A stretch of DNA of 64,000 nt from positions 434,001 to 498,000 of the forward strand of contig JAQGDQ010000131.1 of assembly GCA_030141605.1 (NCBI GenBank), in the 5' to 3' direction. Source of the stretch: Tubiluchus corallicola (lineage: Eukaryota; Priapulida; Priapulimorpha; Priapulimorphida; Tubiluchidae). The notes under the pieces are model-generated. The model was not told the DNA's origin. It did no database searches and was given only the letters and a program-made list of their open reading frames with translations. Positions 1-11,475 of this stretch are shown piece by piece. Position 1 is the stretch's first letter; each line of letters begins with the position of its first letter. The position numbers and the translations under genes were made by a program.

Positions 1-486
1 AATAAAAAGGTGTTATACAACAAAAGCTGGCAAAAAGGACAAGTCACCAAAAATTGGGGGTCACATTGTCAATCTACAAGTGGACAGATGACTAGCACTT
101 CAATAGAGGAAGATCATGGCAATAAACGGACATCCATTGTCTTCCATCATGGTTGTTATTTAAGACACTGAACATGTTGCGGCTTTGTGTACTTGGGTAA
201 CAAGAGAGCTAGTGATGACAATGCAGATGCTGATTTTTGTGTAAGACTAGTCAGAGCAACAGCAATCTACCAAAAACTAGGGCTTATCTTGTCAAAGGCA
301 AGCATCACGAGACAAGAGTGAAACTCGAGCAATGCTGCTAGGCTAAAAATGGGTTTGCCAGGCCCAGTGCAACCCATGCAATGACATAATGACATCAGAT
401 GGCACTACAATGTTATGTGAAAAAATAAAAAGTGAATTAGTTCTTATGGCAGACACTCACTATACCATTTGGTGTTTATCTAAAAA
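1..486. other. Unassigned left edge, no gene seen
   Basis: No convincing coding frame, RNA gene or inverted repeat was found here. It lies just upstream of a degenerate gag reading frame, so it may be the 5' part of the same retroelement, but no long terminal repeat could be identified because the window starts here. Confidence 0.4.
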
Positions 487-839
487 TTGAGCAGTACATT
501 ATATGGCATCATAATAAATTTATTTTTGTCTCCTGTTGAAACTTCATCACAAAGGATTATCGAATCGCTAACAGCTTCCAAAGCTTTGCGATTTGATGCA
601 GGGAATGTTGCAGATCCATGGGAAAAGAGGAAAGCTCGCTTTGAAACCTACCTAATTGCAAATGGTATCAGTGAAAAGTCAAAAGCTCAGAAATGTGACG
701 TATTGTTCCATGTGATAGGTGATACAGCACAGAAATTTACAAAATGTTTGCGTTCGAAGAAAAATAAACTACTTGGGTGTGTTACTACAAAAATATGATA
801 TTTATTCTGAACCAATTAAAAATGAGACTGTAGAGTGGT
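487..839 (+). pseudogene. Ty3/gypsy-like gag remnant, 5' part
   Basis: An open frame of about 100 codons from 487 to 798 resembles the start of the capsid region in Ty3/gypsy-type gag proteins of invertebrates. It shows the pattern of a DPWEKRKARFETYL stretch, a lysine-rich segment and a VLFHVIGDTA stretch. The frame shifts near 780 and continues in another frame to about 839 (KYDIYSEPIKN). The first codon is TTG, so no true start is visible. Similarity resumes at about 4080, on the far side of the inserted Merlin-like element. No protease, reverse transcriptase or integrase is seen. This is recognition by pattern only; a profile search would settle the clade. Confidence 0.6.
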
Positions 840-848
840 ATAAAATTT
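840..848. repeat. Target-site duplication, left copy (9 bp)
   Basis: The sequence ATAAAATTT occurs here and again at 4071-4079, exactly flanking the Merlin-like element. Merlin elements and related IS1595/ISXO2 insertion sequences make 8-9 bp duplications, so the length fits. Confidence 0.75.
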
Positions 849-892
849 TAAGGAGTTAACGATTCTCCACACAATCTAAATTTAGTTTTCAG

Positions 893-1575
893 GTTGACAG
901 TTTGTAAATAGAAGAGGCAACTAAGAATGAGAGGGAGAGGGTGAGAGAAAGAGAAGGGAGAGAGTGATTTTTAGACAAAAAGAAGAGAGAAAGGACCAGC
1001 AGAAAAGGAGCTTGTTGGTACACAGGTTGATAGGCTGACAGCCTGCAATAAAGAAGGCAGCTGAGAAAAACTGGGAGGTGAGAGAAAAAGGAGAAGGGAG
1101 AGACTGATAGACAAAAAGAAGAGAAATGGTGAGTAGAAAATAATTTTGGTAGACAGATCAACAGGTTGACAGTTTGCAAATTGAGAAGGCAACTGAAAAG
1201 GAGAAGGAAAGCATGAGAGAAAGAGGAGAAAGGAAAGAGTAACTGTCAGACAAAAAGTAGAGACAAAGGGTGAACAGAAAAAGAGCTTGGTAGACAAGTT
1301 GACAGGTTCACTGTTTGCAAATAGAAAAGGCAAATGAGATGGAGAGGATGAGAGAAAGAGGGGAAGAGAGAGCCTGATGGACAAAAAGGTGAACAGAAAA
1401 ATACCTTAGCAGACAGGTCGAAAGAGAAGGCAACTGAGGAGAGGCACTGGGTGAGAGAAAGAGAAGGGGGAGAGAGACTGACAGACAAAATGGAGAGAGA
1501 AATGGGTGAACAAAAAAGAGTTTGATTCACAGGTCGACAGGTGGATAGTTTGCAAACAGAGAAGGAACTGAGAGA
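893..1575 (+). repeat. GA-rich tandem array, left arm
   Basis: About five imperfect units of roughly 130-140 bp are present. Each has a GACAGTTTGCAAAT-like segment, then AGAAGGCAACTGAGA, a purine-rich stretch with GAGAGAAAGAG, GACAAAAAGAAGAGA and GAACAGAAAAAGAGCTTGGT. Unit starts fall near 893, 1035, 1166, 1306 and 1540. The opposite strand gives long serine/leucine-rich open frames, which are composition artefacts. The same units recur inverted at 3588-4020. Confidence 0.85.
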
Positions 1576-2535
1576 AGATGTATTCTATGCATTTTTAATG
1601 TCATGCCATTCATACAATCTACTCATGCATCAATAATCGATTATATCTCAGACGGTAATAGATTTTTCGAAAAACAACTCTCTCTTGAGCATTCCTAAGG
1701 GTATGACGATCCCTATTGGGCATTGCTAGGTATGACATGCATTTCAAGATTTAGTACATAACCCTATGTACTACGCCCTTACATATGCACAAGCGTTCGG
1801 CTCCAATACATCAGATGCACATCGCATAGGATTCTAAATACAGCAATACTTCCAAACTTGAAAGCTTTTAATTTCTGATGGAATTTTCATGCTTATGTAA
1901 GATGTAGGTTTTGTGTTTGCATTTTTGTTTACTAATATGTGTTTTTCAAAGTTAAAATAACTGAACTCGCTTGACGTTTTCAAACTTATAAATCTGCTTA
2001 TTCTGTCAAAATTCCCTTGGAAAGACATTCTTGGTGAAGACTTGCACAGATGGCCAGAAATTTCTGAAAAACTGCAATATAAGCCTAGCAATGAGCAGTT
2101 TGATTTCATTGGTTGGCAGCGTTAGTGGAGCGAAGGTGTCCACACATAATGGTTCACACAGGTCAAGCTTGAACTCATATGTCATAGCCGTATGTAATCT
2201 TGCAGTTGCAATAAAAGTTGCAGGAAGAATAGATCTACCAATGTCCATTTTATGGTCTGCCAGAGAAGAGTTAACAAGAAGTTTCACCAAGTGGAAAAGA
2301 GTATTCGGGAGGGTTATTTGTTTGAAAATTCCAACTGAACTTTATAAGTACTGATGTGTTCGATCTGCTTCTGGAGCCAAAACTTGTAAGCTTTAACTCC
2401 AACATTTTTTGAATGTTTGTTTTGTTAAAATGCAATAGGTATGCTATCCAATAAAGTATTTTGATTTTTCATGCATTCAAAACCTAATATTAGTCACATT
2501 TTAATAATTATTTCAGTTGAAACACGAGATTAAAT

Positions 2536-3288
2536 TATGATCTGTGGCACAGTTAATTTTGAAGAAAAATGTCACAAACTTTGTGAAATGGTTTGTATGG
2601 AAAATGACAAACTAATAGGAGGTCATGACATTGAAGTAGAAATCAACAAATGCAAAATAAGAAAATGAAAATATCACTGCAGACATGTGACAAATGGGTT
2701 TTTGGTGCCGGTGAAAAACAAGCACAGCAAAAAATTTCCTAGTAGCGCTGAAAATCGATCAAAAAAGATATTATAACCGTTGATTGAAAAATGGATTATG
2801 CCGGGTACAATATTATTTCTGGTAATAATTTCAATAACAAAATAAATTAAACTTTAAAATTTTAATTAATGAACTATTGCAATAGTAGTCTGGTTTTCTC
2901 ACAGGTCTCCATTTTTTACTGTCCATATGTAAATTTGTATAACGATGCTTTAGTTTTCTATCGTGTTTTAGCAGCTTCTGTTCTAATAATATAGGTTGCT
3001 GGAAATCATACTGCGTCATTGAAAAGCGGCAGTCAGGTTTTTTCATAAAACTGTCAATCATTCTGTGGAATTAGTAATGGTACATGTACTAATAGCATAG
3101 AGGACATGTGGCGACACCTCAAAACATCTCTGCCGCTGAGCATTCATCGGGGATATTATGACAGCTACTTCACTGAATTTTTGTGGCACAAAATGCGCAG
3201 GAGCGAACTGACAAAATGCAAAATGACAAAAGCAGAAGTCCGCTCCTGTGCATTTTGTGCTTCACAGGTGATCTTGCAGAATGTGTAA
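2536..3288 (+). pseudogene. Decayed Merlin/ISXO2-like DDE transposase
   Basis: Family landmarks appear in order but in broken frames. A block LIGGHDIEVEINKCKIRK occurs where the family has GG...VEIDESKF. Next come KWVFGAGEK (family WVFGG.E) and ENRSKKIL...IEKWIMPGTI (family RS..TL...I...I.PGT). VNHSVELV (family VNHS..FV) follows, and then TNSIEDMWRHLK with a terminal YYDSYFTEFLWHKMRR. At least two in-frame stops and frameshifts interrupt it, and the first catalytic aspartate is replaced by asparagine (EIN for EID). The final exon-like frame from 3106 to 3288 is intact. It is therefore inactive and could only be moved in trans. The Merlin/IS1595 assignment rests on motif order. Confidence 0.75.
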
Positions 3289-3587
3289 AAATTTCTTGAT
3301 TTCAACAATTTTTTTAACTAACAAGCAAATGACTGTACAAAAAATGAAGTGATAAATGCAAGAAAAAGAATGAATGAATGAATGTATGTATTAATGATTC
3401 CCCAACTGAATAATCGACTGATTGTTTGATGTATTTATTGACTAAGTGACCAATTGACTGACTGACCGACTCCTTTTTTTAAATGTTTGTTTTGACACGA
3501 TTAACTCCATTTTCAGAGTTAAGCTTTAACATTGTTTTGCAACTGTCAAACTGTGATTTATAACTTTGCAATATTTTGTCTTTATTA

Positions 3588-4020
3588 TAGTCAACTTCCC
3601 CTCTTCCTCTCCTTCTCCTTCCCATTTGACACCTCTATTTCCAAACTGACAAGCTAGTGACCTGTCTACCAAGCACTTTTCTGTTCACTCTTTCTCTCTT
3701 CTTTTTGTCTATGAGTCTCTCTCTCCCTTTCCCCCTTTCTCTCACCATCTCCCTCTTCTTCTCAGTTGCTTTCTAAATTTGCAAACTGGCAACCTGCCGA
3801 CCTATCTACCAAACTCTTTTTGTTCACCATTTCTCTATTCCTTTTGTCAAAAATCACTCTCTCTTCATGCTTTCTTTCTGTCACTCCCTCCCTCTCTCCT
3901 CAGTTGCAAACTGTCTGTTTCTGTTTCCTCTTTCTCTCATTTCTTTTCCATCACACTCTTCTCTTACTTCTTTTTCTCTCAATCTCTCCCTTTCTTTCTC
4001 AATTCCTTCTCTATCTGAAA
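3588..4020 (-). repeat. GA-rich tandem array, right arm (inverted)
   Basis: About three units of the left-arm repeat occur in reverse complement. CT-rich stretches alternate with CTCAGTTGC, TTTGCAAACTGGCAACCTG and CTACCAAACTC-like segments. Together with the left arm this forms long inverted repeats that could fold into a stem. Frames at 3766-4094 are translations of this simple sequence and are not genes. Confidence 0.85.
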
Positions 4021-4070
4021 GTGGTTTGGAAAAACAAATTTCTTGTGTATGGAGAATTGTACACTTTAGC

Positions 4071-4250
4071 ATAAAATTTAATGTTAGAATGTAGCAGCAA
4101 GGTGACTCATTTGATTCATTTTTAATAGCTGTCAAGATCATATGAGTACCAGAATGACCTTCAGCATTGGCTTCTAAAAGCTAATAGCACATGTGGAAAC
4201 CTGAAATACCTTCACGCCATCTCGTGTGAACAAGCCAAGAAAACATACAG
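4071..4250 (+). pseudogene. Ty3/gypsy-like gag remnant, 3' part
   Basis: After the right target-site duplication (4071-4079) the gag frame resumes with a QQGDSFDSFL block. This corresponds to the conserved segment after the interrupted region in gypsy-type gag proteins. A stop codon lies just before it, and similarity fades after about 4250 (a possible LKYLHAISCEQAK block). It supports the view that the Merlin-like element inserted into a pre-existing gag copy. Confidence 0.55.
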
Positions 4251-4838
4251 ACATTAATTAACACAAAGTTGGTCTTAAACAACTTTTGATGAGTATCAAG
4301 TTACCGGCTTAACTAAGAAAGCTAATATTAGTTTTCTTAATGACTCATTTGACTGTATGAAAATACAAATGAAAACCAAGTTTTGACTGATGGCTTGGTT
4401 TTCATTTTGTCAGAGAAACTACCCACAATTTTGATTTTAATAGAGCAAAAATGTGATATCTAGCTAGAAACATCACAAAAAGGCATATAGTTGAATCTGC
4501 CTTAATTGTAAAAAATTATAACTTAACTGCAAATTAAAATCAGGGTTTTGCTCCACAGAACGTTTTGTTATCTAAATATATCGCTCCTTTAATTAGTCAT
4601 TAGTGTTTATTTACATGTTTTGTTTTTCCCCTTTATGATTATTGTTTCCATAAATACTCATAGTTTTGTCATAATGTTTTTCTTTTGTTACGAATATTAA
4701 ATCATTTTTTTATATATCACTTGAAATGCTTCAATGAAAATTTTGGGTATAGCTTTATAAAACGAAAACTGGTGTGTGCGGAGCATGCAAGGAGCTGAAA
4801 GTGAAGATGCATATGTGGCAAAGAATACAATGCAACAA
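4251..4838. other. AT-rich intergenic DNA, nothing assigned
   Basis: No coding frame, RNA gene or clear repeat boundary was found. The stretch is AT-rich and separates the gag/Merlin nest from a second transposase remnant. Confidence 0.4.
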
Positions 4839-5190
4839 GGGGCGTGAATGAAGTAATTACTTGTCTTGGTGATTTTTTGACATCGAACATTTCAGCTTCC
4901 GTGAAAAAACAGAACTTGTTTAGTGATGGTTGTCATGGCCAAAACAAGAACCTGACAATGATAAGGTTCTTGCAGTCACTGGTACTGCCAGGTCACTTTT
5001 AAGAAGTGACACATCAAGTATCTTTACGAGGTAATTTGTATTTACCGGTAATACACCCGAGATATTTCGGAGTCACTGAAAAAATTCAAAGGCATGTTGA
5101 AAGAGCAGAAATAGCAAAATGCCGGGAAGACACGATGGGAAAAAGTTCAAAGTTAAGGCATGCAAGGATCTCTCTTCAAAGACTTTAAAG
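4839..5190 (+). pseudogene. Transposon-encoded protein remnant with SDGCxGQNKN motif
   Basis: One plus-strand frame from about 4839 to 4999 reads RGVNEVITCLGDFL, then LFSDGCHGQNKNLTMIRFLQSL, and ends at a stop. A second frame from 5006 to 5188 (GTG first codon) reads THQVSLRGNLYLPVIHPRYFG followed by EKIQRH. Multi-copy transposon-like proteins of invertebrates share the order GxNE, SDxCxGQNKN, a hydrophobic stretch, H.F..RGH...P.D..FG and IE. The superfamily name is not certain. The aspartate in SDGC is a plausible catalytic residue. A frameshift and stops show it is a fossil. Confidence 0.5.
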
Positions 5191-5598
5191 GACATTTAGA
5201 AAGGTTTTGTAAGACTGCAATTCAAAATTAGCAAAAATTCAAGGTTTGTGAGTACCACTTGTTTGTCTTCAAGAAAGTTCAGACAAAAGCTGTCAGTTTC
5301 TTGTCAGATGTCAAGAGCATTGTAAAAAAGTCTTTTGTTTTGCTGCGGGCAAACATTGGTGATTATCTTCCATGTAAAAAAATTTTGGTTGCCTGTATTG
5401 GGAAAACAAAATTCAATGAATGTTAAACGGTTAATCTTTAAAATTTAATGTTTCTATAAAAACAAGTTTTACAGCATGATAGAGACATAAACTACTACGC
5501 AAAAAACTTAACATATTAATAAAAGTTCAAAATCAAACAACTTACCAAAGCTAATAAGATGTTACCTACAACTGCAGTATCATGTGTGTCAGGACAAG
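5191..5598. other. Caspase 3' flank, nothing assigned
   Basis: This lies directly downstream of the caspase stop codon (5599-5601, minus strand) and should include the caspase 3' UTR. No AATAAA on the minus strand was seen close to the stop. No independent feature was recognised. Confidence 0.35.
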
Positions 5599-8500
5599 TT
5601 AACTGCTACCTGGCATCAAGTAAAGTTTCTTGGTGAGCGATGATACCTGACATGGCATTTGCTTAACACCTTGCTGTACAAGTTCCGATCCCGCTGTCTG
5701 CTCGCATGATACCTGACGGTTCACTATAGTTAGCATGTCCATGACGTGCTCGCTTTGGTAACATTGTTGAAAGGTTTGTGTCAGATGATGTATGAACCAC
5801 GAGCCTTTCTCCTCCCTTCTCCACGAACGGTAACCTAAAATATATTTATTTCATTTCTAGTGCATGCATGTTTGCTATGTCAGTCTAAACAAGTATGAGA
5901 AAGCTGAAGTCCTAGCAGCTACGCACTATACATGCTCTATATAGATACTGAATGATAAATAAATGAGTGATACCTCAGCACCAGAAAAAATTTAGAAATG
6001 TGTATGCAATCTGGTGATTACTTGATTGCAGTAATTAATTTCTAAAATTTCTTGATTAATTGTTGTCGTTGCAGCAAAATGTACCTGTTAGTGAAGGCGG
6101 TAGCAGAACAACAGATAACTCACATGCTGCCAGGTTTTAAAATCCAATCTTTTTGTGTGTCAAACAAATGTAATGATCTGATCTAGTTGTGGCTGCATTG
6201 TTTAAATAAAAGTAAACAGATATGCCGTTTCTGACTGTATTAGTTTTTAAAAGGCGCTGTACTAATCTTGCACTTTGATTTTAAACTGCACTGAATACCT
6301 AGTATTGATTTTTGCTGGTTGTACTGCATTTGTTAATAGGCTTAACCTGTTTGAGCCTGTTTCCTAGGTTGCTTATCAAAATGGTGCAAAAAACATCAAA
6401 TGTACCTTCAGTTGTAGCATAAGCAATCAATTCATCAGCATCCACCGGTGTAGTCATAGGAACAGGCGCATCTTCCTCCCTGTCATCACTTTGTAGCATC
6501 ACACCTTGTTGATCTAGCTCTCCCCTGCAGGCTTGTACCAGGAAAACTTTTGGCTTTCCTACAGAAATGACAAACAGTGACATAATTGCCATAAGAGCTC
6601 GCTGGGTGTACTATGCACCCAATTTTTTTAACTGGTGTACAAATTAAAACACAACTGGAAGTCCTTGCTCACAGGATTATAACATTAATATACAAAACAA
6701 AATACCAAAAAGTAAACCTACATCCCACTGTAGTGTATCTATAGCAAGAATATAGATATACAAGTGCAAATGCTTACCAGCCATTTGTGGAAGTCTATCA
6801 CCTTTGAAATATGAGGCTATATCATTTAGTGGAACATATGTTCCATTAATTGTCTTGATGCCATCCTTTAAAAAAGAAATGATCAATAGTGCAGTACATA
6901 TTATACTGAAGACTTCAGCATCAGATGACTACTTATGACTACTTGACTTTATGACCAGACTAAAACTTCATTAATTAATTATAAGAAACTAATTATAGCT
7001 CATATTTCCTTCTATTTTTTCAAGCAAATTAATTTTAAATTTTAATGAATTGCTGTTTCGATAAATTCAACTGTAAGCAATGCCTTAATAGTGTGCACAC
7101 ACACACACATAACATCTTACATGTAGGGGAAAAATCACTCGAGCATATGGGTGTTGCTTGCTTCGAAATCGTCTTACGGCCAATCAGCCATTGTAGTCGT
7201 AATCGACTACTACCTATACTGTATATTCCTAAAAAAATTATATCTAAACATAGTACAAAATCTGCGGTATAAGATCTTGCTGGGCGCGAATCTAAATCGT
7301 GAGAATTTCAAAATCCCAATGATGAAAACACAGCAAGTGCCGTAGAAAATGCGGAAATGTTTCAAATATACCAAGCGGCCATTAATCCAAAAAATCTACA
7401 AATGAACAAAACCAGATAACACTTGCGCAAAAATACGAGATTTTAGGCAGATGTTTGTATGTTAGTATTTTTGTGTTGGTGATTTACTAATGCCATGTAG
7501 TACAGTAAATTCATTTTTTATGGTTATTGTTGAAAGTGATTGATCATCATTTGCAAATAATTAACCTTCTAAAATTATAATTTTTGACCATGTGTTTTTT
7601 TACATTTTTACAGTCAATCGACGGCAAATTTGCAATAATAGGGTCGTAGAGAATTTTCTTATTTTCTTTAAGTAATGCTTGTAGATTTAGTCTGTTTATG
7701 TTATTTACTTGTAGATTGTTTGGGGGGATTGATAGTGACCATTTATCGTGATTTGCAAATTTTGTGAATAGATGCCAACAGGCACTATGTTTATTACAGC
7801 GTTAGTGATTTTGTTTATATTAGTTATTGGACATGTATTACCTTGTTTCCGTGACTTAAAATAGCACAGAAGAACTGTGAGTAAGTCTTTATTTCACTTC
7901 CTCTTTGTATGCCCCTCTTTAGAAGCTGCTGTGCAGATGAAAGAGATGTTTGCAACTGCTCAAAGATTAGGTCCCGTTTTATATCAACATCAAAACGCAG
8001 TGTACCTTGGAAAAACTTGAGCAGGTTTCGTTCATCAATTTCTGTCCCTATAAAACAGCCAATGCTGTTAAGGCTTTACAATACTTTATAACAAAAATCA
8101 ATACAATGTGTGAAATAACTAGTAGTTTTGTTCAAGTTTTCAATCTTGAAGCAAATGAAATGAAAACTATAACAAACAAAAGCTAGCCCCTGCGGCCCAT
8201 GAGTGCTGGCAATTATGGGTTAGCAAATTAAAATTAAAAAATTTTACCTCACATGACAAACTATAGTTAAGCACTAAGATTATCATTTAATATTGTCACT
8301 AGCCTTTAGCTGACTAGTAAATTGGGCATAAAACACATTATAATATTACAGTCTCAGGCCGCAATTCCACTGTGTGCGTAGTGGAAATGCGGCCTCAGTC
8401 ACCTCAACAACTCAAAATATCAAATACACATTGCGAATATTATTGAACAGTAATAAATAATGTATAATCAAGAATTCAAATACATTTTTTTTCAATTTTT

Positions 8501-11439
8501 TTTGAAAAAACTTGCAAAATTAAAATGAACATGTCTAGAAATAGTCTCAAGAGGGCTGCAAAAATGCACCTATTATTAGTAAGGTCACCAAGATGCTTGG
8601 AATACTAACAAGGTACTCATTAGAATGTCATAATATCTAAATTAAATGTGACAGTTTATATTTGGTTACTGAATAGCTAAAACTAAACACGTGACACAGA
8701 ATCTTTTCAGTAGAAAACTACTGCTAAATACCTGTTCTGGTTGCAGTGAAATTATTTATTAATAATAAGTATCCCTTTCCAGTTGAATAGCACTCATCAT
8801 CAGCAGCAAAAGGTCTGCCTACTGCTACTGGCCTAATGTCCTACAGAAAAGTAAAATTGTTAGCAAACATATTTAAAACCAACCAAAAAAAAATTATACT
8901 TAGGACTACAGTTGTCTCAATATATATATATATATATGTCTACTAATGCGAAAAGATAGATAACACACAGATGTATTTAACAATATTGTTTCAGAAAATA
9001 ACACAAACTGCCTTTTACGTCATCAAGTTACATGGAGATAGAAAGACATCCTTTCAAAACTACTGATAAAGGATGCACATACTTTTGTATAACACTTCTT
9101 TTGATCAGATAAGAACTTTTTGCTTACCTGGCTTGGTGCATGCTGAACTGTTACTAATGATGAAGTGCTTTTTGTTTCTGAAAAGGCAAGCAAGATTTAA
9201 TAAATAAATCCAACTTACAAAGATCTATCTTTACATTTCATCAATGCTAAGTGACCACTCACATATCAATAGTTTAAAATTAACAGCATCAACTATTCTG
9301 CCTCTGCTAGTTTTCTGGCTCATATCAGTGGTTTATCCTTGACAATGAACTACAAAAGAGACAAAGAAATTGACTGCTGAAAAGTATGTGCTAACAGGAC
9401 AACAGTGTTAATTAAACGTTTAGGGAGCTTTGAAATATTTTAAATATCTTAACATATCTCAAACAGTAATAGATTGCAACTATTGTACTTCACATATTAA
9501 TAACTCTAACAGCTTATAACGAAGACCAGTTAAAATAATGGCTAAGTTTTTGAAAGAAATGACAAGATGAAAAAGTGTGAAACATCAGGATTTAAACCCA
9601 AAAGCTAGTACATACAAGCTGAACACAATGCGAATCCTGGTTCAACACCTCAGAAATGTTACAGATCATTACACTATCAGGGAACTCCACTTATAGTTAC
9701 AAAACATCAAATGGCAGTAATTAATTAATTTTTTCTTGTTACTTATCTTATTACTGTAAATAAGCAGCATTTTTAACAAAGCATTAATTAAAATTTTGGG
9801 CAATGGTATGTCGCACACAGGCTTTCAAGGCAAAGCTATATAACTAATATAACTGCTAATATATAACTGATATAAATTCTGTTTTTTCCAAGCCCCATTT
9901 ATCTTATGTTAATACAAATTTAGCCACGATATATGTTTGTAAAAAACAAAACTGTTGACTTTATTATTAGCAAGGCAGTCAAACTGGTTTACTTTACTGT
10001 CATTACTATAAATATCATTAACAATGTAATCAGTTCAAAAGTAACAGGTTCAGAGACTAAATTTTCTTGGCAAACTGTGGCATGTCTCATAATGAAGGCC
10101 TTCTTTAAACTATATTCAAATACTTTACAATGCTGCATCCCCTTTCTAATTTCAATAATTTTTAATAACTAAATACTTCACACATGAAATTTTCACATAC
10201 AAAAAGTATGCATGTGAGAAAGTTTTTTTTTAAATATACCTGGGAGCCATGGTTTGTTCTGACCAGCAGTAAGTGACAGAGCTCTCATTTTCTCCTCAAT
10301 GTCCAGAACATAGTCATTAAATGCAGGACTATCCATGTCATCAGCAAATATTTGCTTGAGGTCATCATATTTATTAATACCAATTATACCTTTTGTTTCC
10401 ATTGCATTAAGAATCTAAGAAAAGAAAATAAGACAATGAGAAATGATTTCAAAAATTTGGAGACAAACTGCTGTAGAGTAGATCCTCGTTTAATGACTTT
10501 TCATTTACAATGATTTGCTTCAGCGGTTAACAAGCTTTTGCCACCTCTGTTAACGACAGACGTTTTATTTTAATGATAATTTCTAAATTTCCTATATAGA
10601 AGTTTCGTTTTAACGATCACTTCTAAATTTGCTACATAGAATACATTACCCCATGCAGAAAAACTTATCTGGGTCTATCAGATCTATAACTATGAAAGAC
10701 TGCTACTAAAAGCATTGGTATTTTTATCTGTGACCTATTTTCAAAAATAAGTTGTTTTAAGCAAATTTTGAGCAGTTAAATGATTAACTTTGAGAGACTA
10801 GCACGGCCTTGGCTGAAACCTCTAATAGCCAGCAGTAGTATCTTAGCTAAATGCGTATGCATGCAAAACATCCTTCTCGAGTGAGGCAACTTGTCGAAAA
10901 CAGTATAGTAGACGAAACTACCCATAAACTGTTTTTCCAGTAGTCACTTAACCACTTACTAGACTTGTCATTTCTTTAACTTAATAAGCACACAAAGTAA
11001 GCACTCAGCTAAATCACATACCCTGAAACACAAAACCTAGGAGACTATAAAACATCCTGTAGAAAATGTGGAAGTTATGGCCACAATAGTGATGCCCTGT
11101 GATCTCTAAATCTAGAAACAAGTTCACCAATTGCCACATCAAACATGCTTGTTCATTTGCGTTTATCACACTCTGACCCAACATTTGTACCAACTTGCTA
11201 CACTAGTCACAAAAAACTTGTCTGTGACAAACTATCTGATGTAAACCATTTCAGACAAAATTTGCCTGCAAAAGGCAATCTATGTCATGGGTAACCTCAG
11301 GAGATATTTCCTAGATAACACGCGGCAAAATGATTGCTTTTTCGGTCTGATATGGTTTTGTCTGATACAAATTGTTTTGCCCAGCCCAAACATGGGAGCA
11401 TGAAGAAAATACATATACAGATATTAGATGAAAATTAAA

Positions 11440-11475
<36 letters not shown>

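Larger units (their letters stand above)
849..4070 (+). mobile_element. Merlin-like DNA transposon with foldback-like arms
   Basis: This 3.2 kb element is bounded by 9-bp direct repeats. Its ends share an imperfect inverted repeat centred on ATTCTCCA, followed by AAATTT. Inside each end lies an array of GA-rich tandem repeats in opposite orientation (893-1575 and 3588-4020). Between them is a degenerate transposase of the Merlin/ISXO2 type on the plus strand. A frame at 2031-2354 and its antisense counterpart at 2006-2290 are not recognised. Long inverted arms made of tandem units are typical of foldback elements and are unusual for Merlin. The element sits inside a gag remnant, and reading across the removed insertion restores similarity, which supports the boundaries. 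Confidence 0.75.

Noticed and set aside
889-1530. Three long minus-strand Ser/Leu/Phe-rich open frames
   Set aside because: They translate the CT-rich strand of the tandem array; composition explains them.
3766-4141. Open frames on both strands in the right GA/CT array
   Set aside because: Same low-complexity repeat, no conserved motif.
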